Source: Pelagophyceae sp. CCMP2097
Taxonomy: Eukaryota; Sar; Pelagophyceae
Direction: 5' to 3'
NCBI GenBank assembly: GCA_026770575.1
Contig: MU657206.1
Span: 220,428-284,427, forward strand
Length of the DNA stretch: 64,000 nucleotides
Shown: positions 41,382 to 51,981 of the stretch, piece after piece
How the letters are laid out: every line of letters begins with the position of its first letter
Position numbering within the stretch: position 1 is the stretch's first letter
Made by a program: the position numbers and the translations under genes
Notes under the pieces: generated by a model
The model's input: the letters and a program-made list of their open reading frames with translations, nothing else
What the model was told of the DNA's origin: nothing
Databases searched by the model: none

Positions 41382-41646
41382 GGTCCTCGCTGGCTCGACG
41401 CGACGCTGGACCTGACTCGACTTTCGAAGAGATCTTTTTACTTCTTCGTTTCAATCAAGAATATTCCCTTTGGCTTTCGGGTTGGTGATTAAAATTATAT
41501 CATATACTTGATATTCCAACATTTCAAAATTTGCCGCAAATCTTTCGGAATCTTTCGGGTTTCTGTCATGGGTCGCATCGTTTTCGAATCACCCACCTCG
41601 ACGGCGTGGCGCGCGGGACGGTCTTTACGATTTGCGGGGGCCTTCG

Positions 41647-43248
41647 CTAGCCTCGCGTGCTGCCGAAGAGGGCGAGGCAGGTAGTGTAGCCGTGGAGGGC
41701 GTACTGCGCGGGTGCGTCGCCGTCGTCGGAATCTTCGTCGCCCTGAGCAGAGTCGGACCACGCGGCGTCGGGCTTGCACGGACCTGCGCAGCGCGTCAGA
41801 GTGACCGGGGCATCACCTCGCGCCCGCGCGCGGGGGGACTCGCCGATTTCGCCGTTTGCGAAGAAGCCGATGAGCGGGATGGGGCCGAGGAGACTTGTGT
41901 GCGCAGACGCCTCGACGTTGACGCCGCCGCCGTGGAAGCGCACGTCGCGCGCGATGCACGTAATGGTCAGGCCAAAGGCCGGCGCGAGCGGCGCCGCGTC
42001 GGCCGCGCGGATCGACGCGGAAACGCGGCTGGCCGTCGTCTGCACGCGCTGCGCCGCGAGCTCGCGCTGGCAGAGCGGGCCATAGCCCGCGCCCTGGCCG
42101 TCGGCGACGGACACGCAGCGCGCGGCAAAGTGCTCCGTCGGCGAGTCGAAGAAGGTGAGCACCACACATGCGGCGGCGGCGACGGCGCTCGCGCGGCCGG
42201 CGAAGAGTTCCTCGGTGGCGCTGGCGAGGCCGCCGACGACGCTGCCACAGTGGCCGCTGCCGAGGCCCGGATGGCCGCGCGCGTCGGCGCCGAGGCAGGC
42301 CTGCGCGCAGTCAGCGTCGCGGAAGAAGGTGACGTGCGTCTGGTGCGGCTTGCGCGCGCCGCCCGCCGCGGCGCTGCCGGCGCCGAGCGCGTCGACCCAG
42401 CGCTCGACAAACGCCGCGCAGAGCGCGCCCGCATCGGCAAAGGGCCGCGCGCCGTGCGCGCGCGCGACGGCGGCGCGGAGGCCGGCGTCCGAGTCCACCG
42501 CCGCGGTGCCGCCGGCACACGTAAAGCCGCGGCCGGCGAGCTGGCTCGGCCGCGTCGGCGCGCGCGGCCGCGCGGGCAGCGCCAGGAGCGCCGGCGGCCG
42601 CGCGCCGCCGCCGCAGCGGAGGAGCAGCACGGCGACGCCGTCGCAGCCGAGCTCGACGCCCGCGCCGCCGGGCGCCTCGGGCCCGATGACGCGCTCGCCG
42701 CTCGCGCCCACGACGAGGCAGCCCGGCGCCAGGCGCGCCGCTGCCGCGCGCGCGAGCTCGCCTAGCCGGCGGCTCGGGCGCGGACCCTAGCCGGCGGCTC
42801 GGGCGCGGACCCTAGCCGCGGTGGGGCTCGCGTCGACGAAGAAGACGTCGCCACAACCGGCGACTCACCGTCGCGCAGGGCGTCCGATTCTTCCGTCGCG
42901 AAGACGATGCAGACTTGCGGGACCCATCCGATCTTGTGAATCATGAGCAAGAGGCCGCTCTCGATGTCGCTCTCGCCGTCGACGCCGCTCGAAGCCTGCG
43001 TGCGGCGTCGTCCCCTCGCCGGCGCGCGGGCGGCCGCCGGCGGCGCTCTCGGCGGAGGCGCGACGCACGACGACGGTGGCGGTCGCGACGGCGTCGCGGA
43101 GCTGAGCGTGCCGGTGGTCGAGGACGGTGCGGCTCGCGGCTTGCCAGGCGCGCGAGACGCGCGCGGCGCCGCAGACATCGAGCGCGCTCAGGGCGGCGCA
43201 CATGGCCCCCGCGCAGTCCGGGAAGAGCTCCCACGCATCGCGCCGCAT
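41647..43248 (-). CDS. F-box and FIST-domain protein (FBXO22-like)
   Basis: Exons 43248-43069, 42995-42869 and 42761-41647 are in phase. The first exon is an F-box (WELFPDCAGAMCAALSALDV, then CGAARVSRAWQAASRTVL). The rest is a FIST sensory module: GLLLMIHKIGWVPQVCIVFA, LVVGASGERVIGPEAP, a middle region, and the FIST_C end LLGPIPLIGFFANGEIG followed by a TTCLALFGS finish. This F-box plus FIST layout is that of vertebrate FBXO22, an SCF receptor. Intron 2 contains a perfect 25-nt tandem duplication of its acceptor end. Part of the third exon (around 42316-42340) shares 22 bp with an intron of the neighbouring gene, so a hidden intron there is possible. Confidence 0.8.
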
Positions 43249-43517
43249 GCCCGCAGACCCGCGTCGCGGAACGACGCGCTTGCGGAGAGCCGTAGGTTGA
43301 CGATGCTCTCTCAGTAAACTTTTCGCCGGGCGGCTTTCAAAAGTTTTCTTTAAAAAAAGAACAGAGAAGCACGTGAGAAGAAGCTTCGCGCTGTGGACTG
43401 CGCTGTGGCGTTCTCCGGACGACGTGCACGGGCTCCTCGCGCCAAGGCCACCGCTGAGCCGCGCCTGCCCTCGCTTGCAGGGCCGGCCAGAAAGACCGCA
43501 GCCCCGACCGGCGCGGC

Positions 43518-45123
43518 ATGCGGGCGCTGGTGTGCGTGCCGTCGGTATCGGACGTCGTCGGCGCCGGCGGCGTGGCGCCGCGGTGGCGCGGCTACGTGGG
43601 CGAGCTCGAGGCGGCGGGGTGGGCCGTCGAGTTGTGGTGCGTCGATTCCGCCGACGCCCAGCGCAGAATCCCGCGCTGCGTGCACCCGTTCTTCCCGTTG
43701 ACGCTGACGGACCTGCCGTCCGTGCCCTGGATGTGGGCCCTGCGAAGGGCGCTGCGTTCGAGGCGGCCGGATGTGGTGGTTGTGACAGACCTCTTCAACG
43801 ACGTCCCCGTCGCCCTCCTCGCCGCCGCCTGCGCAGTGCCTCTCGCCTATTCGCTCCACACGGACGGTGAGCACCAGACGCACGTCACCTTCTTTGAAAA
43901 CGCAAAGACGCCGTCGACCGAAAAGGGTCTCGTACCGGGGCCGCGGCCGCGGGACGGGCTGATGCGGAAACCGTTTCGCAGGGTCGAAGCTGCCCGGCGG
44001 CGTGCCCGCGCTGGCGTCGCTGTCGCAGGCGGTGACGTCGCGGCTCGCGGCGCGCGTCGTGACGACGTCGCCGAGCTTTGCGCGCGTCCTCGTCGAGCGC
44101 GGCGTCTGCCCGGCCGGCCGTGTCGACTGGTACGGTCCCATCTCCTGCGACGACCTCGTTTCTGCGGCGCCGTCTGCAAAAGCCGTCGCCGACGCGCGCG
44201 CAAAGCTGCTGGGCGGCTGCGCCGTTGGCGAAGACTGGCGCGTCGCGGCGTACGTCGGGCGATGGAGCGCGGAGAAGCGCATCAACCTCCTCGTGCGCTG
44301 CCGCCAAGCGTCGGTGCGCCATCAACGGGGTAGGTTCGGTGTCGGGAGGGGCACGTAGGCGCAAGGCTGGACGCTGACAATCATCGGCGATGCTGCCGAC
44401 GACGCCGTGGCGGCCGACGTGCTCAAGTGGCACGACCCGCCGCGCGTCGTCGTGCTGCGCGGCATGGTTGCTCGCGGACCAGCGCTGGCCGCGGTGTACG
44501 CGGCCGCGGACTGGCTCGTGAGCGCGTCGGACTTTGAAACATTTGGCAACACGGCCCAAGAGGCCGCCGCCTGCGGCACGCCGGGCATCCTGCAAAGAGG
44601 GCCGGGCTTCGTCGACCAAATCGCAAAAGAGCCGTCGCAGCGCGGCACTTTGGTCGACTTTGGGGCACCGGACGCCGCCGCAAAGTTTGACGGGGCCATG
44701 GACCGGACGCGGCACCTCTTGAAAAAGCCAGACGCCGTGCGCCGCGCCGCCAGCGCGGGCGCCGGCGGCCGCAGCGTCGTTGACGTGGTCGCGGACGCCG
44801 CAAAGGCGGGGCCCACCGACGCGCCGCGGTTGGCGGCGCTTTGTGCCTGCTTCCTGCTCGCCGCGGCGCTCCGAGTCTTCGTCACCACGTTCGGCTGCTA
44901 CCTCACAGTCGCCGCGCGTGTGTCGCGCCTGTCGCCCTTTTTCCTGCGCAGGCTGCGGCCGCCCGCGAGGCGCGTGCGCTGGGCCGGCGCCATCAACTTT
45001 GGGAGGTCGCCGGCCGATTGGCGCATCTGGCGCAGCGACCTCGTCTCGCTCCAGCTTGGCAGGTTCGGCAGCCGGCCCGACCTCGAGACGCTCCAGCGCG
45101 AAGGCACCGACGAGGCTGACTAA
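43518..45123 (+). CDS. GT4-family glycosyltransferase (SQD2-like)
   Basis: 484 residues from exons 43518-43866, 43982-44329 and 44366-45123; phases agree. Two Rossmann-like halves: the N-terminal acceptor half has RPDVVVVTDLFNDVPVALLA and PLAYSLHTDG; the C-terminal nucleotide-sugar half has WRVAAYVGRWSAEKRINLLV, WTLTIIGD, VLRGMV, VYAAADWLVSASDFETFGNT and QEAAACGTPGI with the E-x7-E motif. This arrangement and the HTDG step resemble SQD2 and related GT4 enzymes, which use UDP-sugars; donor and acceptor are not determined. A hydrophobic stretch near 44840 (LAALCACFLLAAALRVFVTT) could be a C-terminal membrane anchor. Divergent from the F-box/FIST gene with a 269-bp gap. Confidence 0.85.
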
Positions 45124-45188
45124 GAAGGCCCGCCCGCGAGGCCCGAATCGACTGGGCTCGGGATGACGTTAATACGAGGGCAGAGGCC

Positions 45189-46569
45189 TTAGCCGCGCTT
45201 GGTCTGCGGGTTGAGCTCGCGGCGGACCTCTGGCGTGATGCTGGCGTGGACGTGCTTCTTGCACAGCACCTTGAGGTTTTCGCGCTGCTTGTCGTCCAGG
45301 TCGGCGTGGTAGCGCTGGACGAAGATGAGCAGCGACTGGTGCCAGAGCACGGGCAGCGTGCGGTCGTCGGCGCCAAAGTTGCAAAAGTGCTGCACCAACG
45401 CGCCGAGGACGCGGAGCGGCAAAGAGTACTTTTTGTTAAGCAGGACGATGATGAAGATCGAAGCGGCCCCGGAGTACGCCGCCGCCGACGCGCCGGCGAG
45501 CTTGAGGAGCACGACGGCGGCGTGCGCCGCGGGCACGGAAGCCTTGGCGAGGACCGAGGAGAAGATCAGCGCCTCGCGGAGGGTGACGTCGCCGGCGGCG
45601 CAGAGCGGCAGGAGGACGCCCTTGAACCAGGCCGCCGGCTTGAAGACAGCGCGGTGCAGGGCCTGGTAGAGGTGGTAGTTCAACTTCTTGTTGCTCCGGA
45701 CGTCATCGCGGCAGCGCTGCAGCAAAACCTGCTCGAAGAAGACCTTTGCTCTCTTGGGGTCGAGGTTAGAGGCGAAGACCTTTGTGGCGGCTTCGACGCA
45801 GTGCGGCGACCACTCGTCGGGCCGCGTCAGCCAGAGCACGTCCTCCCACCTCTCCAGCGACGGGATGACCTTGAACGCCTTGGGCAGCTTGCCCGACCGG
45901 TAGCCGGCGAGGAGCTTGGCCATCCCGCCGTAGGCCTCTACGACCTTGGCGGGTAAAGCGTCGTCCTCCTCGTCCTCGTCGGCCATGTCGCCGCCCTGGC
46001 GCGCCTCCTGCTCGGCGATCTTCTGCATGATCACGTCGGCCAGAGTGCGTCGCTCGGCGCGCTGCGGGGCCATGAACGACTCGACGAGGCGCGTCTCCGC
46101 GTCGGTTAGAGCCTCGGCGCCGAACGCGCCGTCGCCGTCGCCCTCGGACACGTCGTCGCCCTCGCCAATCTCGTCGTCGTCGTCATCGTCGTCGTCGGCG
46201 AAGCGCACCGTGCGCTCCAGCTCCGCCTCGGCCTCCTCCTCCAGCTCCTCGCGCTGGCGCTCCTCGCTCTGCTGCGCCTTGGCAAGGGCCAACACTTTCT
46301 TCTCCATCTTCTCGTCGACGCCCTCGCCTTCGTCGTCGTCGTCGCCCTTGGAAGTGCGCTTCGGCGCCTTGTGCTTCGGCATCAGCCTACGGGACGGCGT
46401 GCGGGGCACTCGACGGCGACGCCGCCGGGGAGCCCGCACGCCCTCGAGTGTTGGAGACGCACGCTCCGCTGGCCTTCTGCTGGTCCTCGCGGAGCTGCAT
46501 CTCAAATGACGCGTCGTGCTTCGCGCGCTTCACGCCGGCCTTGGCCCCGCTCTGCGTCCGCTTGACCAT
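45189..46569 (-). CDS. BYSL: Bystin (ENP1), 40S ribosome biogenesis factor
   Basis: 434 residues from exons 46569-46463 and 46386-45189, in phase. Bystin/Enp1 is needed for 18S rRNA processing and pre-40S export in the nucleolus. The N-terminal third is charged with acidic runs (DDDDDDDDEIGEG) and basic MVKRTQSGAKAGVKRAKHD. The bystin core is unmistakable: LERWEDVLWLTRPDEWSPHC, ATKVFASNLDPKRAKVFFEQ, KKLNYHLYQALHRAVFKPAA, WFKGVLLPLC, TLREALIFSSVLAKASVPAA, AAYSGAASIFIIVLLNKKYS and LPVLWHQSLLIFVQRY. Length is typical. It converges with the glycosyltransferase (65 bp between stops) and diverges from the GMC oxidoreductase. Confidence 0.95.
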
Positions 46570-46735
46570 GGCGAGACTCGTTCCTATCGCCCAGTTGGAA
46601 ACGCTTCAAATTTTAAAAACAATTGTAGAAAAACCCCGAGGAACCGCACGCTCCGCCAGCCGCACGATCGATCACAGATCTTGGCACGAACTCAAAGAAA
46701 AGTGTGACACACTTTCCACGAGGCGCGGCGAGGCG

Positions 46736-49293
46736 ATGGAGCCGTGGGACGGCGCCGCCGCCGTCGCCCGGCCCGGCGTCGATAAGGGCGCTGAGGACGA
46801 GGACCGGCTTCTCTTGCGGACGGCTGCGGCCGCAGCGTTCGACGCGGGAAAGAAATCCAGACCAAAGGGCTCGTCGCGCTTGACGCTGGCCGTCGTCGCG
46901 GCGCTGGCCGCCGCGTTCGGCGCCGGCGCCTACGTCTTTCTGACCACGCGCCACGCCGCAAACTCCACGGTGCGAGCGCCGTCCGCGCACGCTTCCCCGC
47001 GCGAGCCGCCCCGCAGGCGTACCGCTCCGTCGACGGCACGTCCTACGACGTCGTCGTCATCGGCGCGGGTCCCGCGGGAGCCATCGTGGCGAACAAGGTC
47101 GCGACGAGCCTGCGCGACAAGGCGGGCGCCGGGGCCGGCAAGAACTCCGCGGCGCCGCGGCGCACCGTGCTGCTCCTCGAGTCCGGCGGCGGGTCGCAGC
47201 GCGTGCTCGGCGGCGACGACTGGATGTTCCGCGACCGGACCGTCTTCGACGTGCCGCTGGCGTGGTCGTACGTGGCGCGGCTCCGCGCGTACCTCTGGGA
47301 CGTCCGAGGAGGCTATCTCGCCCGGGCAGTCGGCGGCTGCGGCGCGCACAACGCCATGCTCTACGTGCGAGCCCTCGAGGACGACGCTAAGAGGTGGAAC
47401 GTCTCCAGCTGGCCGCAGGGGGCCGCGTCCGCGTTCCAAAGGCACCTGAGAGCCTTGCACGGTCATGCATTGCGACGTTAGACGATCGTGCACCGCGGCG
47501 TGGGACGATACACCCTCGCTCACGCGTTTGCGCCGCCAGGTGGAGCGTGATCGAGCAGCGCTACCTCGAGGTGGAGGACTGGCAAGGAGACACGAGCGAC
47601 TTCCCGCAGGGCTGGGCGCCTGTGCAGACTGACGCCGTGCCCGTGCGTGCGGCTCCGACAGGCCCCGTGTTCAGGGAGGCCCCGCTTTCGTTTTGAGGCT
47701 TTCGGCAGGCGCACCACCGCGTCGGCGGCCTGATTGCGACGAGCGGGGCGTGCTACCGCGATTTGCTCTCGCAAAAGTTCCTCGAGACCGTGACGAGCCC
47801 GGCCTACCATAACGCAATGTGCGTTTGGGATGGTTTTGGCACCGTACCGTACCGCGCCGCACAGGCCGCGCACGGGGGACTTTAACTCGCCGAAAGGCCG
47901 GAGCGGAGCGGGCTACTACCACTTTAACATCCGGGACGGGCAGCGCGAGTCCGTCGCGTCGGTGCGCCCGCCGCGGGGGAGGCTCTGCTCGTCGAGAGCG
48001 CTCGTGAAGAGGCCGCGATGGCCAGTCAAGAGCGGCGATTGTCAGGTCTTTCTTGGCGGCACGATCAGCGGCTACGACGTCATCCCGACGCTGACCTTCG
48101 AGGCCGACGCCACGGTCACTCGCCTCGTCCTCGAGCCGACGTCCGGCGGTCACCGCGTCGTCGCCGTGGAGATTGCAAAGGGGCCCAACGGCGACGAGTT
48201 CTTCACGGGCAGGCCGACGTACGACGCCGCAACCGCGGGCGGCGACACCGCGTCCACAAAACCAGACTCCATCCTCGCCGACAAGAAGGTGCGCGACGCG
48301 ACGACGTTCCACCGCCTGCAGCTCGCGCCGGGCGCGCGCGTGGTCCTCGCGGCCGGGGCGTACCTCACTCCGCACCTTCTGCACGTCTCTGGCGTCGGCC
48401 CTCGACAACGCCTAGAGGCGGCGGGCCTGGAAGTCGTCGTGGAAAATTCCGGCGTCGGCGTGGGCCTGCAGGACCACCCGGCCGTTGGGGTCGTGTTTAA
48501 CGTGGCGCCCGCCCTGACGGCGGACATGGCGGGCCTCTACGGCCGCTTTCTGAACTGGACGCACGGTCAGCCCTTTGGGTCGTACTCGCGCGCCTTTGGC
48601 TACCCGGGCTTCTCCGCCGGCGCGTTCTTCCACTCTGGCATCGACGAGGAAACGGCGCCGGATATCCAGCTAACCGTCTTCCCCATCCAAATCGAGCCGC
48701 ACTTGGCCGATGCCGGCGCCGACGCAGGCCTCCCTGGGGCGCGGCCGCGCGAGGGCGCAAACTTCCGCTTCGACCAGGCCATCATCACCGTCGCTGTCGT
48801 GCGCCCGGAGACTACTTATGATATCTTACCAGGCGCGCCCGCGGCAGACTCAAGAGCGCGCGCGCCAAACCTCGGCCTAAGACGGCCAGAGGACGGCCGC
48901 ACGGCCGCGTCTCCGCTGCATCGCAACGACGTGGCCCGCCTCGTCGCGGGCATTAGGCGCGTTCGGGAAGTGTTTTCAAGGTCGCCGCTGAGCGACTACG
49001 TCATAGCCGAAGAGGCCCCAGGAGCCTTCCTTCAGGACGACGAGACTTTATCGACGTGGGTCGAGGCTTCGCACACGCCCAACTCGCACTGGTGCTGCTC
49101 GGCGCACTTTGGCGCAGGCGGGGCGGTGGAGCCGGATACTCTCAAAGTCCACGGCGTGGAAAACCTCCACGTCGCTGACGCCTCCGTCTTCCCCTCCATC
49201 CCAAACGGCAACGTCCACTCCACCGTCGTCTCCGTCGCGATGGAGTTCGCGCAGAGACTCATCGACGACTTGGACAAGGCGCGGCCACCGTGA
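46736..49293 (+). CDS. GMC oxidoreductase (choline dehydrogenase-like), membrane-anchored
   Basis: Flavoprotein of the glucose-methanol-choline family; oxidises an alcohol or a related substrate using FAD. The start at 46736 gives a cytosolic N terminus and a single helix, LTLAVVAALAAAFGAGAYVF. After an intron, SYDVVVIGAGPAGAIVANKV is the FAD dinucleotide fold, with LLLESGG, then AVGGCGAHNAMLYVRALEDD (GMC signature 1). Further exons around 47548-47700, 47700-47820 and from 47866 carry WSVIEQRYLEVEDW, AHHRVGGL, VVLAAGAYLTPHLLHVSGVG (signature 2) and LEVVVENSGVGVGLQDHPAV. The C terminus has SHTPNSHWCCSAHFG with the catalytic His, VHGVENLHVADASVFPSIPN and GNVHSTVVSVAMEFAQRL. Exons between 47440 and 48060 and near 48815-48915 are approximate. 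Confidence 0.85.
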
Positions 49294-49365
49294 TGTTAAA
49301 ACCATGACGTTAAAAAAGTTCGCAGATTACTCATTCACAGTTGTGTGCCGGACGTCGGAAAACCG

Positions 49366-51606
49366 TCAGGGCGGGTCGATGACGTACGTCTGGACGGTGT
49401 GCGCGGGGACGTCTGCCTGGACGATGTGCGCGGCGTCGATTTCGATGGCAAAGTCGCATGCGACGTCCGCCTCGTTGACGACGACGACGGCGGTGGCGCG
49501 GTCGGGCGTCTCGAAGGCGACGGCCATGAAGAAGGGCCAGCCGGCGGTGAGGCAGCGGCCGTCGGCGCTGCGCACCTCGCCCGCGTTAGTGTGCGCCCAG
49601 CGCGTGGCGTCTTTGTGGGCGCAGTCGCCCAAGATGACGGGCACGCCCTGCGCCGAAGGCTGATCCGGCGCCGCGACGAGGCACTTGCCCGTTTTGACCT
49701 CCTGTAAAGCGCCGTCGTCGGTGAGGGAGAACTTGCCGACGGCGTCGCCATGGTTTTCGACGGCCCACTGGCAATTGTTCAAAGTCGCGCTCCCGTGCGA
49801 CGGGTCGTTGCGCTCCGAGATGCACAGCTGGGCCCACTCGTCCGTCACCGTCGTGTCGTCGAGCTGCATGCGGCCCTGCACCGACGACTTGCCGTCGAAC
49901 TTCCAGGCTTGGCGCGGCGTCGCGTACGACCCGCCGCCCTCGCAGTCGAACAGAGTCAGCTCGAACCCGACGATGGCGCGCGACGGCAGTGCGCGGATCT
50001 CGGGGCCGTAGGCGCCCTGGCCGGCGCCGAGGACGTCGAGCCTGACGCTGCCCTTTGGGAGGTGCTTGGAGAATTGCCCGATGACGTCAAAATAAGATTG
50101 AAACTTCACGGCCGAAAAGTTGGCGTCCACCGCCAAGATGGGCGCGTCGCACTTGTTGCCGAGGTGGTTCGGCCCGCCGACGTGGTCCAGGAGCAAATTC
50201 CAGTCGATCCAGCCGCACGACCCGTGCCAGAGGTCCGAGAGCATGTCGTGGGCGTAGCGCTCCGCGCGCATCAGGCCCGACTCGATCACGCCCGGGCAGT
50301 TGCAGCCCTCGCTCGGGAGGAGGAGCGGCGCGGACTTTAGAGGCAGCGCGTCGAGGACGTCCCTCGCTCGCTTGACGTTAAAATGCGCCACGGCGCCGTC
50401 CAGCTTGCGGTTCAGGCTGCCGGCGTACCAGTGAAACGCGACGCCGTCGAGGTACTTGGCCGCGTCGACGGGCCGGTCGTACAACGTGCGCGCCCAGTCG
50501 ACGACATGGTCGCGGTTGTGGTCGAACGCGAAGATCTTCATACCCTTGTGGTCCGCCCGCAGCCGCGGCCCGAGGTAGTCCAGCACAAAGTCACGCGTCG
50601 CCGAAGCGTTCCAGCGGCACGCCTCCCAGGGCGCCGAGAATTCCGGCTCATTTTGCACCGTGAAGCCCCAGAGCTGCAGGCCCGCGTCCTTGTACGCCGT
50701 CGCAAACTTTGAATAGTAGAGCGCCCAGGCCTTGTGAGCGCGGTCGCCCCGCAAGAGGCCGTTGGGCTCGGCGGAGTTGAGCACCGACTGCACCTGTAAC
50801 TTGCCGCGCGGCTCCTTCAACCACTCCGGGGGCGACCACGGCGACGCGAAGAGCTCGAGGTTGCCGCCGCCCCAGGCGCTCAAAGCCTTCTTGGCGGCGA
50901 GCATGAGCGGGATCATGGCCTCGCGGTCGTGGGCCACCGATGCGTCAAAGTGGGTGAGGTCGTAGTCTCCGGCGACGGGCGCAAAGTCGTACGAGTCGAC
51001 GCAAAAGTCGCACGAGTTCATGTGGACGCGGCCCATCGAGTAGCGCAGGCCGCTCTCGCCGAAGTATGCCTCGATGACTAAAGCCTGCTCCGCGGGGGGC
51101 AGCTTGATCCACGTCAGCGCGGCGGCTTCCGTGAACGCGCCACCAAAGCCCTCGAGCGTCTGCGCGCGCGCGGAAGTGTCGACGCGCACGAAGCCGACGG
51201 GCCCGCGCGCGGACGCGCGCAGAGCCGTGCGCAGCAGCGCCGACACCGTCGGCACGTCGTCGGTGGCCTTGGACCCGCGCGAGCCCGGGTGCGCGGGCAC
51301 CGACGACACGGCGTTTGCGACGCTCGCCACGGCGATCTTGCAGCCCTGCCGCGTCTGGGTGCGCTCCGCCGAGGCGTGGCCGCCCTCCCAGAGCTTCGTC
51401 TCGTAAAGCCGCACGCTTCGGGCCTCAGCGACGCCGTCGTGCGAGAGCCAGCAGTCCACGGGCCCAATGCCGCCAAACAAGTGCATGTTACGCGCCGCCG
51501 CCACGAGCGCGACGGCGCACACCACCGCCGCCGCCAGGCCGCCGACCAGACGCGACCGCTTCGCCGGCGCCTTGGCGCCATCCGACCTTGACATCTCTGG
51601 CTTCAT
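49366..51606 (-). CDS. GH30 glucosylceramidase with inserted beta-trefoil lectin domain
   Basis: Single exon of 746 residues, a type II or signal-anchored protein (LVGGLAAAVVCAVALVAAAR near the N terminus). Family GH30 hydrolyses beta-glucosylceramide or related beta-glucosides. Family blocks: QTLEGFGGAFTEAAALTW, GLRYSMGRVHMNSCDFCVDS, LELFASPWSPPEWLKEPRGK, acid/base Glu in GFTVQNEPEFSAPWEACRW, FAFDHNRD, GVAFHWYAGS, nucleophile Glu in LLLPSEGCNCPGV and WIDWNLLLDHVGGPNHLGN. About residues 570-690 form a ricin-type beta-trefoil lectin domain (WAQLCISERNDPSHGSATLN, NCQWAV, LQEVKTGKCLVAAPDQ, RSADGRCLTAGW). GH30 beta-sandwich strands continue after it (FMAVAFETPDRATAVVVVNE), so the lectin is inserted. 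Convergent with the GMC gene (72 bp gap). Confidence 0.9.
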   Translation of the reverse strand: MKPEMSRSDGAKAPAKRSRLVGGLAAAVVCAVALVAAARNMHLFGGIGPVDCWLSHDGVAEARSVRLYETKLWEGGHASAERTQTRQGCKIAVASVANAVSSVPAHPGSRGSKATDDVPTVSALLRTALRASARGPVGFVRVDTSARAQTLEGFGGAFTEAAALTWIKLPPAEQALVIEAYFGESGLRYSMGRVHMNSCDFCVDSYDFAPVAGDYDLTHFDASVAHDREAMIPLMLAAKKALSAWGGGNLELFASPWSPPEWLKEPRGKLQVQSVLNSAEPNGLLRGDRAHKAWALYYSKFATAYKDAGLQLWGFTVQNEPEFSAPWEACRWNASATRDFVLDYLGPRLRADHKGMKIFAFDHNRDHVVDWARTLYDRPVDAAKYLDGVAFHWYAGSLNRKLDGAVAHFNVKRARDVLDALPLKSAPLLLPSEGCNCPGVIESGLMRAERYAHDMLSDLWHGSCGWIDWNLLLDHVGGPNHLGNKCDAPILAVDANFSAVKFQSYFDVIGQFSKHLPKGSVRLDVLGAGQGAYGPEIRALPSRAIVGFELTLFDCEGGGSYATPRQAWKFDGKSSVQGRMQLDDTTVTDEWAQLCISERNDPSHGSATLNNCQWAVENHGDAVGKFSLTDDGALQEVKTGKCLVAAPDQPSAQGVPVILGDCAHKDATRWAHTNAGEVRSADGRCLTAGWPFFMAVAFETPDRATAVVVVNEADVACDFAIEIDAAHIVQADVPAHTVQTYVIDPP

Positions 51607-51981
51607 CCGAGCGCTCAGGATCTCATATCTGACGCACCTCCAAAAATCGGCCCTTTTCCAGCTTCCTTGCCGCAGTGAGGGCCGTGCAGAGGCGGCCGCC
51701 GCAGCGAGACGCTCCCGACACCTCGGGCTCTGGGACGGCCGGCTCGCTTAAAAAGTTCTGCGGGCCCGGCTCGTGCTCGGAAGCGGCCCGGCGGGGCCGC
51801 ACCGGCGTCTCCAGGGGCCCGTGCGGGCGGCCGTGCTGCGACGACGGTCGAAGCTTGCGCCGCGAAGAGCTCTTCTTTGCCGCGAGCCGCGCCTTTGCCG
51901 CGTCGGCGGCGCGTCGTCGGTGCGGGAGCCCGCAGGTGGTTAGGGTTTTCACACACAACAGGGTCACAGGGCCGCGCCGCG
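51607..51981. other. Intergenic region
   Basis: About 375 bp of GC-rich sequence between the GH30 start and the SRPK stop; no gene is seen. Confidence 0.45.
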
